A stretch of 64,000 nucleotides of DNA, from positions 372,001 to 436,000 of the forward strand of contig JASGIG010000001.1 in the NCBI GenBank assembly GCA_047602055.1, given 5' to 3'. How positions within the stretch are numbered: the stretch's first letter is position 1; every line of letters begins with the position of its first letter. Made by a program: the position numbers and the translations under genes. The notes beneath the pieces were generated by a model. That model did not search any database. It was not told where the DNA came from and was given only the letters and a program-made list of their open reading frames with translations. The DNA is from JAODBQ01 sp047602055 (GTDB lineage: Bacteria > Actinomycetota > Acidimicrobiia > Acidimicrobiales > Ilumatobacteraceae). Positions 23,030 to 32,271 of the stretch are shown here, in pieces.

Positions 23030-23776
23030 CTATTGGAGCCCGGCGTAGGCGCCGCCGTCGACGTGGAGGCCGACACCGGTGATGAACTTGGCCTGCTCGC
23101 TGCACAGGAACGCCACGGCCGCGCCGAAGTCGCCGGCATCGCCCATCACCCTGGCCGGGATCCCGTCGGCGGCGCGGTCGATCGCCGCGCCGTACAGCTC
23201 GGTCATCCGGTCCGTGCGGTGCAGGCCTGGCTGGATCGTGTTGACGGTGATCCCGTCGGCGGCAACCTCGCCGGCGACGGTCTTGAGGAACGCCGTCACC
23301 CCGGCACGCGCCGTGTTCGACAGGATCAGCGTCGGCGACGGCTGGCGGACGGTCATCGACGTGATGGCCACGATCCGCCCCCAGTGCCGCTCGCACATGC
23401 CCGGCGTCGCCGCCTGGACCATCGCCACGATCGACAGCAGGTTCTGCGCGATCGCCGGCTCGTAGCGCTCGAACGGCGTCGCCGCGAACCCCCCAGCCGG
23501 TGGGCCGCCGCCGTTGGCAACCAGGATGTCGACGCCGCCGAGCCGTTCGGCCGCCGCATCGACGAAGCGCCGCCCGCCGTCGGGCGTCGACACGTCGGCG
23601 ACGATCCCGACCGCACCGTCGCCCAGTTCGGCGACCGCGGCGTCGACCCGTTGCTGCGTGCGCCCGCAGATCGCGACGCGCGCCCCTTCGGCCGCCAGCG
23701 CCTTGGCGCTGCCGAGTCCCAGCCCGGCGGTGGCCGCGGCCACGGCGGCGCGCCGCCCGGCGATCCCCAGTTCCAT
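23030..23776 (-). CDS. Short-chain dehydrogenase-like protein lacking the catalytic Tyr/Lys
   Basis: Product is 248 aa from ATG 23776 (MELGIAGRRAAVAAATAGLG). The nucleotide-binding region is ATAGLGLG with VAICGRT and the NGGG motif at 89-91; Asp61 is present. The active-site serine (S140 in AITS) is kept, but the Tyr and Lys of YxxxK are Ser153 and Arg157 (SNTAR). The C-terminal GITVNTIQPGLHRTDRM and GGAYAGLQ are normal SDR features. It resembles a group of beta-ketoacyl-ACP-reductase-like SDRs with an incomplete active site. It may bind NAD(P)(H) without classical catalysis. Upstream partner of the Dabb gene. Confidence 0.85.
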   Translation of the reverse strand: MELGIAGRRAAVAAATAGLGLGSAKALAAEGARVAICGRTQQRVDAAVAELGDGAVGIVADVSTPDGGRRFVDAAAERLGGVDILVANGGGPPAGGFAATPFERYEPAIAQNLLSIVAMVQAATPGMCERHWGRIVAITSMTVRQPSPTLILSNTARAGVTAFLKTVAGEVAADGITVNTIQPGLHRTDRMTELYGAAIDRAADGIPARVMGDAGDFGAAVAFLCSEQAKFITGVGLHVDGGAYAGLQ

Positions 23777-23901
23777 GGCGCCGGACCGTACCGCGATGTC
23801 ACGGCATGTGAGCAATGGCTACTCATGACAGTGCGCGGCGCGGTCACGCACACTCACCGTGCCCGTCAACGTCGACGCGGCAGCGAAGGAGCCATGGAGA
23901 G

Positions 23902-24276
23902 ATGAAGCGGTTGTTCACGATCGGCCTGCTCGGCGCGGCGATGACGTTCGGCGTCGCGGCCTGCGGTTCGGATTCCAAGACCCCCGAGACGACGGCGAAG
24001 TCGGCGACCACCGTCGCCGGCGACACGGCGACGACGACGGGCGGCGGCAGCTCATCCGGCAACACCGCCGTCGACGACTACTGCAAGCAGGTCAAGGACT
24101 TCGTCGCCGAGGTCAAGGCCGCCGGCACCGACACCGGCAAGCTCGCCGCCCTGTCGTCGAAGGCCGCCGACCTGACCGCGGCCGCCGGCAAGCTGTCGAG
24201 CAGCAACCTCAACGCCGACGACGCCAAGAAGCTCGGCGACTGCACCCAGGAAGCCACGAAGGCCTTCTCCGGCTGA
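23902..24276 (+). CDS. Small lipoprotein of unknown function
   Basis: Product is 124 aa from ATG 23902, with a GGAGAG ribosome-binding site. Signal MKRLFTIGLLGAAMTFGVAA ends in a good lipobox before Cys21. A Thr/Ser/Gly linker is followed by a ~75-residue helical domain with two cysteines that could pair (VDDYCKQVKDFVAEVKAAG and KKLGDCTQEATKAF). Such helical, Ala/Lys-rich domains are common in actinobacterial surface lipoproteins; I cannot name a family. It stands alone between divergent and convergent genes. Confidence 0.7.
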   Translation: MKRLFTIGLLGAAMTFGVAACGSDSKTPETTAKSATTVAGDTATTTGGGSSSGNTAVDDYCKQVKDFVAEVKAAGTDTGKLAALSSKAADLTAAAGKLSSSNLNADDAKKLGDCTQEATKAFSG

Positions 24277-24345
24277 CCCGGACGGACGGGGTGGGCACGT
24301 TCGCTCGGGGGCGTCCGGGCCGTGCTCACCCGTTGCCGCGGCTGC

Positions 24346-24994
24346 TCAACCAGCGACGGCGAGACCGAGCCAGGTGCGGATCTCGGGCGGCTCGTCCATC
24401 GGGGCATGGCTGCTGTTCGTGCTCGCCAGCACCGGCGCGCCCATCGACGCCGCGTAGGCCTCGATGCCGACCAGCGAGTCACCCTGGCAGGTCCAGTCCA
24501 TCGGCTTGCACGCCGCGCCCGGCTTCGACTCCTCGTCGAGACCGCCGGTCCAGTACAACGCGACCTCGACTCCCGGCGCCGGGTTGCACGACTCGGTGCC
24601 GTGGTCGGTGACGGGATCGTCGACGATCACGCCACGCAGCCGACCGTCGAACGACTCGCCGTGGCAGTACATCGACGCGGCGAACGCCGCCCCGTTGGAG
24701 AACCCGTGGATGACCACGTCGGTGCAGCCGGTGGCGTCGATCGCCGAACGAACGATGGCAACGGCCTCGGCGTAGCGATCGTCGGGGAAGTACAGCCACT
24801 GCCGGCCGCCCCAGCCCGCGGCGTTGCCCGGTGGGCGAGACCTGGACGTACCCGTCACGCTGCTCGGTCGCGGAGCCGGTGCCACCCGTGCCGTGCAGGC
24901 CGATCACGCACTTGTCGGCCCGGATGTTGATCGGCGGCTGGGCGGCGTCGCTGCCACATGCCGATGCGCCGGCACCGGCGAGACCGAGCGCCAT
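24346..24994 (-). pseudogene. Alpha/beta hydrolase (lipoprotein type), frameshifted
   Basis: From ATG 24994 the frame gives MALGLAGAGASACGSDAAQP and CVIGLHGTGGTG (oxyanion-loop HGTGG) up to GYVQVSPTG. The rest continues only in another frame: GNAAGWGGRQWLYFPDDRYA, VVIHGFSNGAAFAASMYCHG (nucleophile elbow GFSNG), VDDPVTD and a late SSHAPMDEPPEI His. Both halves are well preserved and a single-base change near 24830 joins them, so this is either a recent frameshift or a sequencing error. The joined protein would be ~215 aa, a secreted PHB-depolymerase/dienelactone-hydrolase-like esterase. The signal peptide is unusually short. Confidence 0.75.
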
Positions 24995-25031
24995 GAGGCG
25001 CTTCGCTCACCGTCGCGTGGCCACCGTCGGG

Positions 25032-25739
25032 TCAGACCGCGGCGGCCTGGTCGGGGCGCAGGCGGTTGGTGTCGATCTTGACGCCGGGACCCATCGTCGA
25101 CGCGACGGTGATCTTCTTGAGGTAGCGACCCTTGGCGGATGCCGGCTTGGCGCGCTGCAGCTCATCGAGCACGGCGCGGAAGTTGGCCTCCAGCGCCGCC
25201 GGGTCGAAGCTGGCCTTGCCGAGCGGGACGTGGACGTTGCCGTAGCGGTCGGTGCGGTACTCGACCTTGCCACCCTTGAACTCGCCGACGGCGCGACCGA
25301 CGTCCTGGGTGACGGTGCCGGTCTTGGGGTTCGGCATCAGGCCGCGGGGGCCGAGCACGCGGCCGAGGCGACCGACCAGCGGCATCATGTCCGGCGTGGC
25401 GATCGCCACGTCGAAGTCCATCTGGCCCTTCTGGATCTGCTCGGCCAGGTCGTCGGCGCCGACGATGTCGGCACCGGCGTCACGGGCCTCCTGGGCCGCC
25501 TCGCCCGCGGCGAACACGGCGACGCGGACGTCCTTGCCGGTGCCCGACGGCAGGCCGACGGTGCCACGGACCATCTGGTCCGCCTTGCGGGGGTCGACGC
25601 CGAGGCGCACCGCGATCTCGACGGTCTCGTCGAACTTCGCGCTGGCCAGCGCCTTGACCATGCCCAGCGCCTCGGTGGGCGTGAACAGCTGGTCGCGGTC
25701 GAACTTCTTCTGGGCGTCGGTGTACTTCTTGCCGGACAT
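25032..25739 (-). CDS. rplA: 50S ribosomal protein uL1
   Basis: Product is 235 aa from ATG 25739 (MSGKKYTDAQKKFDRDQLFT). Family motifs include VEIAVRLGVDPRKADQMVRG, MMPLVGRLGRVLGPRGLMPN and PKTGTVTQDVGRAVGEFKGG. Forms the L1 stalk at the E site and, in many bacteria, represses the rplK-rplA mRNA. It follows rplK by 65 bases. Confidence 0.97.
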   Translation of the reverse strand: MSGKKYTDAQKKFDRDQLFTPTEALGMVKALASAKFDETVEIAVRLGVDPRKADQMVRGTVGLPSGTGKDVRVAVFAAGEAAQEARDAGADIVGADDLAEQIQKGQMDFDVAIATPDMMPLVGRLGRVLGPRGLMPNPKTGTVTQDVGRAVGEFKGGKVEYRTDRYGNVHVPLGKASFDPAALEANFRAVLDELQRAKPASAKGRYLKKITVASTMGPGVKIDTNRLRPDQAAAV

Positions 25740-25804
25740 GTGATGTCTCCCTCGGGGGTGAACGCCGCCGGGCGAGGTGATCCCGGTCGAGCGGATTGCT
25801 TGGA

Positions 25805-26230
25805 CTAACCGACCTTGATGCCCATCGAGCGAGCGGTGCCGCGCACCTGCTGCTTCGCGGCCTCCAGGTCGTAGGCGTTGAGGTCGGGCATCTTGATCTT
25901 GGCGACCTCTTCGATGTCGGCCTCGGTGACCGTGCCGGCCGTCGCCTTGCTGGGCGTGCTGGAGCCCTTGGCCACGCCGGCCTTCTGGCGCAGCAGCACC
26001 GGCGTCGGCGGGGTCTTCAGCACGAAGCTGAACGTGCGGTCCTCGAAGATCGTGATCTCGACGGGGATGATCGTGCCGGCCTGGGCCTCGGTCGCCGCGT
26101 TGTACTGCTTGACGAACTCCATGATCGGCACGCCGTGCGGGCCGAGGGCCGTACCGACCGGCGGGGCCGGGGTGGCCTTGCCCGCCGGGATCTGGATCTT
26201 GACGATCGCGGCGACGCGCTTCTTTGCCAT
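25805..26230 (-). CDS. rplK: 50S ribosomal protein uL11
   Basis: Product is 141 aa, standard length: VKIQIPAGKATPAPPVGTAL, GPHGVPIMEFVKQYNA and the C-terminal KMPDLNAYDLEAAKQQVRGT with ARSMGIKVG. Part of the GTPase-associated centre and target of thiopeptides; the N-terminal Pro-rich helix is intact. Lies between nusG and rplA. Confidence 0.97.
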   Translation of the reverse strand: MAKKRVAAIVKIQIPAGKATPAPPVGTALGPHGVPIMEFVKQYNAATEAQAGTIIPVEITIFEDRTFSFVLKTPPTPVLLRQKAGVAKGSSTPSKATAGTVTEADIEEVAKIKMPDLNAYDLEAAKQQVRGTARSMGIKVG

Positions 26231-26254
26231 CTGACTGTTCCTGCTTCTCGTTGC

Positions 26255-27004
26255 TTAGAGCTTGGCGACCTGGGCGAAGTCCATCTCGACCAGGGTCTCC
26301 CGGCCGAAGATGTTGACCAGCACCTTGAGCTTCATGTGGTCGGCGTTGATCTCGGCGATCGTGCCGGCGAAGTCGGCGAACGGGCCTTCCTTGACCCGCA
26401 CGCTCTCGCCCGTCTCGTACTCGAGCTTGGGCTTCTTGCGCTGCGGCAGACCGCCGGTACCGTCGCCCTTGGCGGCGAGGAACGTCTGCACCTCGCGGCG
26501 CGACAACGGCGTCGGCTTCTGCCCCTGACGGCTCTGGCCGACGAACCCGGTGACACCCGGCGTGTTGCGGATGCAGTACCAGCTGTCGTCGTCCATCGTG
26601 CAGCGCACGAGGATGTAGCCGGGGAAGACCTTCTTCTGAACGGTCATCTTCCGACCGTTCTTGAACTCGTCGACCTCTTCCATGGGGATGACGATCTCGA
26701 AGATCTTCTCCTCCATGTTCATCGACTGGATGCGGGCGTTGAGGTTGGCCGTGACCTTCTTCTCGTAGCCACTCTGGGTGTGCACCACATACCAGGAGCC
26801 AGGGCGCGTCCACGGGTCGTCGACGGGCTCCTGCGGTTCCTCGTCGTCACCCTCGGCGTCGTCCGACTCGGCGTCGGCGGACAGGTCGAAGCTGGCGTCC
26901 ACAAGCTGCTCGTCGACAGCCTCCGTCGTCTCTATCTCTGTCGTCTCGATCTCGGGGGGCTCGGTGGTCTCGGTCTCGGGGGAAAGTTGGTCGTCCATGT
27001 TCAC
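26255..27004 (-). CDS. nusG: Transcription elongation/antitermination factor NusG
   Basis: Product is 249 aa from GTG 27004 (ATG 26998 is an alternative). An acidic, low-complexity N-terminal extension of ~65 residues rich in Glu, Thr and Asp precedes the NGN domain (SWYVVHTQSGYEKKVTANLN, VFPGYILVRC, VTGFVG) and the KOW domain (GESVRVKEGPFADFAGTIAE). Acidic extensions are common in actinobacterial NusG. It couples RNA polymerase to ribosome or Rho. The GTG start follows the secE stop directly. Confidence 0.96.
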   Translation of the reverse strand: MNMDDQLSPETETTEPPEIETTEIETTEAVDEQLVDASFDLSADAESDDAEGDDEEPQEPVDDPWTRPGSWYVVHTQSGYEKKVTANLNARIQSMNMEEKIFEIVIPMEEVDEFKNGRKMTVQKKVFPGYILVRCTMDDDSWYCIRNTPGVTGFVGQSRQGQKPTPLSRREVQTFLAAKGDGTGGLPQRKKPKLEYETGESVRVKEGPFADFAGTIAEINADHMKLKVLVNIFGRETLVEMDFAQVAKL

Positions 27005-27304
27005 CTAGTCGTACAGCCAGCCGGCGAACACGCCGAACAGCGAGTCCAGCCCGAAGATGTATGCCGTGTAGATGATCACCGTGACGAGCACGACGATCGA
27101 GTAGCGGCGAACCTCCGGCGCCTTCGGCCAGGCCACCTTGCGCATCTCGTCGCGCACCTCGCGCAGGTACTGCGCGGGCGTGGTGCGCGGCTCGCTGCGC
27201 GGCCGAGGAGCTGCTGCGGCGCGGGTGGGCTGGCCCTTCTCGTTGAGGGCCCCCTGCCGCTTCAGCATCCGCTTCTGCTCTCGGTTGAGGTCGTCCAGTG
27301 ACAT
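27005..27304 (-). CDS. secE: Preprotein translocase subunit SecE
   Basis: Product is 99 aa: a basic, Pro/Ala-rich N-terminus, then the amphipathic segment YLREVRDEMRKVAWPKAPEV and one membrane helix (YSIVVLVTVIIYTAYIFGLD). A single-span SecE is the normal actinobacterial form. It lies between tRNA-Trp and nusG, the conserved order. Confidence 0.95.
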   Translation of the reverse strand: MSLDDLNREQKRMLKRQGALNEKGQPTRAAAAPRPRSEPRTTPAQYLREVRDEMRKVAWPKAPEVRRYSIVVLVTVIIYTAYIFGLDSLFGVFAGWLYD

Positions 27305-27327
27305 GCGTGCTCGTCTTCGTCGATGTG

Positions 27328-27400
27328 CAGGGCAGGAGGGATTCGAACCCCCGACCGTCGGTTTTGGAGACCGATGCTCTACCAGCTGAGCTACTGCCCT
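27328..27400 (-). tRNA. tRNA-Trp (CCA)
   Basis: A 73-nt cloverleaf with 5' AGGGCAG pairing with 3' CTGCCCT, D arm GCTCAGCTGGTAGAGC, anticodon loop TCCAAA with CCA, and T arm GGGGGTTCGAATCCCTC. CCA tail is not encoded. Position before secE is conserved in actinobacteria. Confidence 0.96.
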
Positions 27401-27442
27401 CGGAGGCAGCCGCTCAGGGTACCGGCGGCTGCCCGCTGTTTG

Positions 27443-27607
27443 TCAGCGGGTCTCCTTGTGGACCGTGTGGCGACGGTCGTGCGAGCAGTACTTCTTCATC
27501 TCCAGCCGCTCACGATCGTTGATCTTCGACTTCATCGTGATGTAGTTGCGCCGCTTGCACTCGGTGCACTCCAGGGTGATCTTCACCCGCTTGTCGTTCT
27601 TGGGCAC
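27443..27607 (-). CDS. rpmG: 50S ribosomal protein bL33 (C+ form)
   Basis: Product is 54 aa from GTG 27607: VPKNDKRVKITLECTECKRR, then NYITMKSKINDRERLEMKKY and CSHDRRHTVHKETR. The CTEC pair and later Cys41 mark a zinc-type L33, although the fourth ligand position is Asp, as in several C+ L33 proteins. It lies between tuf (11 bases upstream) and tRNA-Trp. Confidence 0.93.
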   Translation of the reverse strand: MPKNDKRVKITLECTECKRRNYITMKSKINDRERLEMKKYCSHDRRHTVHKETR

Positions 27608-27618
27608 GGTCGCCTCGC

Positions 27619-28803
<1,185 letters not shown>

Positions 28804-28839
28804 GGTTGAGCGCTTCTCCTCGTGATCCTGATGATGTGC

Positions 28840-28916
28840 TGGTAGCGGCGGCCGGTCTCGAACCGGCGACCTTCCGATTATGAGCCGGATGCTCTGACCA
28901 ACTGAGCTACGCCGCC
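28840..28916 (-). tRNA. tRNA-Met (CAT), elongator type
   Basis: A 77-nt gene with encoded CCA: acceptor GGCGGCG pairing with CGCCGCT (G1-U72 wobble), D arm GCTCAGTTGGTCAGAGC, anticodon loop CTCATAA, T arm GCCGGTTCGAGACCGGC. It lacks the three G-C pairs below the anticodon loop typical of initiator tRNA. Lies upstream of tuf. Confidence 0.93.
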
Positions 28917-28960
28917 AGGGCCTTGCCACGGCTCGGGGCGAGCCCCGGACCGTCTGGTCG

Positions 28961-29033
28961 AGCCCTCTGTCGGAGTCGAACCGACGACCTACGCCTTACC
29001 ATGGCGTTGCTCTACCTACTGAGCTAAGAGGGC
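28961..29033 (-). tRNA. tRNA-Thr (GGT)
   Basis: A 73-nt cloverleaf: acceptor GCCCTCT pairing with AGAGGGC, D arm GCTCAGTAGGTAGAGC, anticodon stem ACGCC/GGCGT with loop ATGGTAA, T arm GTCGGTTCGACTCCGAC. CCA is not encoded. First of the tRNA-Thr, tRNA-Met, tuf series. Confidence 0.95.
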
Positions 29034-29151
29034 TTTGTGGGTGCGCGGCACAGCCGCAGACCGGTCGTCAAGCATAGCGGTGCGGTGGCCGTGCCAACCC
29101 GGCCGAATCGTCCGGCTGACCTGCGGCATCGCAGGGCTACGCTCGCCCGCC

Positions 29152-29655
29152 GTGACCGACGGGCCGACGACGGGGATCCGCCTGGCGACCATCGGTGACG
29201 CCCAGCGGATCCGGGAGATCTACAACCACGAGGTCCTGACCTCGACGGCCACGTTCGACCTGGTCCCCCGCTCGCAGGCCGAGCAGGAGGCGTGGATCGC
29301 CGAGCGCACTGGAGCGTTCGCGGCGATCGTCGCCGAGGACGGTGGCGAGGTGGTCGGCTTCGGGGCGCTGTCGCCGTACAAGGAGCGCGCCGCCTACCGA
29401 ACCAGCGTCGAGGATTCGGTCTACGTCGACCGGCGCTGCCACGGCCGCGGCATCGGCAAGCTGCTCGTCTCCGAGCTGCTCAGCGTCGCTCAGCTGTCGG
29501 GGTTCCACACCGTGTTCGCCCGGATCGAAGCCGGCGGCGCAGCGTCACGGGCGCTGCACGCCGCGTGCGGCTTCGACCTCGTCGGCATCGAGCGTGAGGT
29601 CGGCCGCAAGTTCCACCGCTGGCTCGACGTCGCCATCATGCAGAGACTGCTCTGA
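29152..29655 (+). CDS. GNAT N-acetyltransferase, phosphinothricin/MddA type
   Basis: Product is 167 aa from GTG 29152. IRLATIGDAQRIREIYNHEV, STATFDLVPRS and the acetyl-CoA loop RRCHGRGIGKLLVSELL place it with PAT/YncA-type acetyltransferases. The later FHTVFARIEAGGAASRALHA and CGFDLVGIEREVGRKFHRWL are family features. Members acetylate phosphinothricin, methionine sulfone or related compounds; the true substrate is unknown. Repeat B copy 1 begins at its stop codon. Confidence 0.88.
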   Translation: MTDGPTTGIRLATIGDAQRIREIYNHEVLTSTATFDLVPRSQAEQEAWIAERTGAFAAIVAEDGGEVVGFGALSPYKERAAYRTSVEDSVYVDRRCHGRGIGKLLVSELLSVAQLSGFHTVFARIEAGGAASRALHAACGFDLVGIEREVGRKFHRWLDVAIMQRLL

Positions 29656-29743
29656 TGGTCGGACTCCGGCCGACCTGTCCGGCGGGCTCCCTGGCGGTCG
29701 CGCCGCCGGGTGCGCCCGGCACGAGCCTCCCACGGGCCCAAGC
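29653..29743 (+). repeat. 3'-UTR repeat B, copy 1
   Basis: It starts at the TGA of the GNAT gene (TGATGGTCGG) and ends CACGGGCCCAAGC. A 41-base core from GGCCGACCTGTCCGG to GCGCCGCCG is identical to copy 2 at 55686-55777. Oriented downstream of its gene, as are copies 3 and 4. Confidence 0.8.
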
Positions 29744-29786
29744 CGTCCGTTCGCTGCGCTCACTGGAGCCTCTCTCGACCGTTCCC

Positions 29787-29828
29787 GCGATGTGAGATGT
29801 GCAGCGCCCGTGCGCACATCTCGAATCG
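29787..29828. repeat. Palindromic repeat C, copy 2
   Basis: GCGATGTGAGATGTGC at 29787-29802 is inverted as GCACATCTCGAATCGC at 29813-29828 (14 of 16 pairs). The arm GAGATGTGC is the same as in copy 1 at 2858-2896. It lies between the convergent GNAT and glycosyltransferase genes. Confidence 0.65.
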
Positions 29829-29889
29829 CGGACTCGGACACGCCGCCGTGGGCGCGATCCTGACACGACGCGCTCACGTCGCAGCTCTG

Positions 29890-31383
29890 TCAGCTCTTAC
29901 GACCCACGCAGACGACGGTCTTGCCGGGGAGCTTGCTCAGCGGGCCGGTCCGCAGGGCGCGGATGACGGGGACGTAGGCGCGATCGAAGACCTTCACCGA
30001 ACCGGTGGAGAACGAGGCGCGGTTGAGGACCCGGAAGTACAGCCAGTACGGGACGATCCCGATCGGGTCGACGTACGAGGCGTCGACCACCTCCAGCCCG
30101 GCCTCGATGAACAGGCGTCGCAGGCCGACAGCGTCGTAGCGGCGGAAGTGCCCGCTGCGGGCGTCGACGGGGCCGTAGATCCCCTGGAGCGCCGGCACGG
30201 CGACGAACAGCGTGCCGCCGGGACGCAGCAGCCCGGCGGCCGCGGTCAGCTCGCCGAGATCGTCGTCGATGTGCTCGAGGACGTTGACGTAGGCGACGAG
30301 GTCGGTCTGCGCGGCGACGTCGTCGCGCTCGGCGAGCGTGCCGATCGTGCCCCGCTCGGTCTCGATGCCCAGCCCGGCAACGGTGCGCACCAACTCGGCG
30401 TAGTTGCGGGCGTCGGGCTCGACCGCGATGATACGCGCCGCCGGATAGCGCCGGCGGATCTCGGCGACCACGGCGCCGCGGCCGGCCCCGACCTCGACCA
30501 CCAGCTCCGGCGTCTCGGTGACGGCCTGGGTGGCTGTGCCGACCAGCAGCTCCTGCCAGTGACGGGCCTCGGACAGCAGGTCGAGCTCGGCGGAAGCGAG
30601 GTACTCGTCGCCGACGTTCGGTGGCAGCAGCCGCCGGTCGCGACGCATCTGCGACAGGGTCTTGAAGAACCGGCGCACCTCGGCCGGGGTCAGCTTCGAC
30701 GCACCCCCGTAGCGCGGCCGGAACGTGATCGGCACCTCGTCGATGACGTAGCCGGCGGCCTCCGCCAAGGCGATGCAGCCGCTGAAGAACGCGTAGCCGC
30801 GGTACTCGCCGACCTTGCTGTCGACCAGGAAGCGGGCAACGCGCGGCGAGTAGACGCGGAACGCGGTGGTGGCGTCGGTGACCTCGCGGGTGCCGGTGAC
30901 CAAGCGGAACACCCCGTTGCCGACCTTGCTGCCCGTCGAGCGGAACAGCGACGTGCCGGGTGAGCGGCCGCCACGCGTCCAGCGGCTGCCGATCGTGATG
31001 TCGGACTTGCGGGCGAAGTGGGCCCGGATCAGCGTCGGGATGTCGCGGGCGTCGTGCTGCCCGTCGGCATCGAGGCAGACGATCACGTCGGGGTCGTCTG
31101 CCAGTGCGCTGCGCATCCCGGCGAGGACCGCTGCCCCGAGCCCGTCGCCCGGGCCCTCCTGCACCTCGAGGCCGAGCCCGACGGAGGCCGCGAAGTCACG
31201 GGCCATCTCGACGGTGCCGTCGACGCTGCCGTCGTCGACGAGGAGCACCCGCGTGCTGCAGCCGATCAGGTCGAGGACGCCGGTGCCCTCGTGGACCTCG
31301 CTGAGCACGGCCGTGATCGCGTCGGCCTCGTTGCGCGTCGGCAGGACGACGACGCACGACTTGGGCAGGAGCAGGCTGGTCAT
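29890..31383 (-). CDS. Fused GT2 glycosyltransferase and SAM methyltransferase
   Basis: Product is 497 aa from ATG 31383. Residues ~8-240 form a GT-A domain: CVVVLPTRNEADAITAVLSE, RVLLVDDGSVDGT, the CLDADGQHD metal site near 107 and SDITIGSRW, close to dolichol-phosphate-mannose-synthase-like enzymes. Residues ~300-440 form a class I methyltransferase: ELVVEVGAGRGAVVAEI (SAM motif I), RIIAVEPDARNYAEL and LVAYVNVLEHIDDD. No membrane helix is obvious. A sugar-transfer step linked to methyl transfer is likely, perhaps for a glycolipid or polysaccharide. Stand-alone gene beside tRNA-Tyr. Confidence 0.88.
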   Translation of the reverse strand: MTSLLLPKSCVVVLPTRNEADAITAVLSEVHEGTGVLDLIGCSTRVLLVDDGSVDGTVEMARDFAASVGLGLEVQEGPGDGLGAAVLAGMRSALADDPDVIVCLDADGQHDARDIPTLIRAHFARKSDITIGSRWTRGGRSPGTSLFRSTGSKVGNGVFRLVTGTREVTDATTAFRVYSPRVARFLVDSKVGEYRGYAFFSGCIALAEAAGYVIDEVPITFRPRYGGASKLTPAEVRRFFKTLSQMRRDRRLLPPNVGDEYLASAELDLLSEARHWQELLVGTATQAVTETPELVVEVGAGRGAVVAEIRRRYPAARIIAVEPDARNYAELVRTVAGLGIETERGTIGTLAERDDVAAQTDLVAYVNVLEHIDDDLGELTAAAGLLRPGGTLFVAVPALQGIYGPVDARSGHFRRYDAVGLRRLFIEAGLEVVDASYVDPIGIVPYWLYFRVLNRASFSTGSVKVFDRAYVPVIRALRTGPLSKLPGKTVVCVGRKS

Positions 31384-31444
31384 CGGGTCAGGGTGTGGAT
31401 GCGACGATCGCCAGACCCGCGCGGGGCCTGGCGATCGGAGCGAG

Positions 31445-31527
31445 TGGGCCGGGAAGGATTCGAACCTCCGTAGGACGACGCCGGTTGATTTACAGTCAAC
31501 TCCCTTTGGCCACTTGGGTACCGACCC
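31445..31527 (-). tRNA. tRNA-Tyr (GTA)
   Basis: An 83-nt class II tRNA: acceptor GGGTCGG pairing with CCGGCCC, anticodon loop CTGTAAA with GTA, a long variable arm, and T arm GGAGGTTCGAATCCTTC. CCA is not encoded. Confidence 0.94.
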
Positions 31528-31718
31528 GCTGCGGCCCGCCACACTATCGGGCCGACGCTCCAGCGCCGATGCGGCATCGGCGGGCACGGCTCGGACCGGT
31601 GAGGCGTTCGTCGTCTCACCGACGAGCTCCCGGTCGGCGGCGACTCGATCTGGGTCAACGACGAATGCTGAGGTACCGTCGTCGACCGAGCCGCGGTGTC
31701 GTCGAGTGAGGAGAACGG

Positions 31719-32108
31719 ATGTTGGAGGAGGTTCGCAGCGAGCGCGTGGCGCAGCTGGACCTGCCGCTGCCACACGGGACCCGCGCCGGCGACAACGTGT
31801 ACATCTCCGGCCAGATCGCAATGCGACCCGACGGGACGCTCGTCGTCGGCGATTTCGACGCCGAGGTGCGCACCGTGCTGGACAACGTCGCAGCCGTCGT
31901 CGAGGCGGCCGGCGGCACCCTCGCCGACGTGTGCAAGACGACCGTCTTCCTGCTCAACGCGACGCTGTTCGAACCGATGAACCGCGTCTACGCCGAATAC
32001 TTCCGCGCGCCGCTACCCGCTCGGTCGACGATCGTCGCCCCGCTCAGCAACCCCGACCTGCGCATCGAGATCGAGGCGATCGCCCACATCCCGGTCGCTC
32101 GCGGCTGA
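31719..32108 (+). CDS. RidA/YjgF family protein
   Basis: Product is 129 aa: VYISGQIAMRPDGTLVVGDF, VLDNVAAVVEAAGGTLADVC and the signature ARSTIVAPLSNPDLRIEIEA. The substrate Arg of canonical RidA (usually PARS.V) is present as PARST. RidA deaminates reactive enamine/imine intermediates made by PLP enzymes such as threonine dehydratase; one is encoded at 52.5 kb. RidA subfamilies differ, so catalysis is probable, not certain. Appears monocistronic. Confidence 0.88.
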   Translation: MLEEVRSERVAQLDLPLPHGTRAGDNVYISGQIAMRPDGTLVVGDFDAEVRTVLDNVAAVVEAAGGTLADVCKTTVFLLNATLFEPMNRVYAEYFRAPLPARSTIVAPLSNPDLRIEIEAIAHIPVARG

Positions 32109-32271
32109 GCCCCGGAACGTGCCAATGCCTTGCCGACCGTCCTCACCGACCGAGCGTCCAGCACGGACCGGGCGCTGCGCAGGTCGTGCCGGCCGGCGTG
32201 GCGGCGTGGGAACAGGTTGCCGGGACGGGGAACGATCGGTGCAGGCGTCGCCCGGGGCTTAGCCTGGCCGG

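Noticed and set aside
22690..24300. Genomic island inserted between rplA and rplJ
   Set aside because: The SDR, Dabb and lipoprotein genes match the GC and style of their surroundings and there is no integrase, tRNA end or direct repeat; ordinary gene insertion is enough.
28840..29033. tRNA-associated attachment sites (att) at tRNA-Met, tRNA-Thr, tRNA-Trp or tRNA-Tyr
   Set aside because: No partial tRNA copies or integrase genes were seen near any of the four tRNAs.
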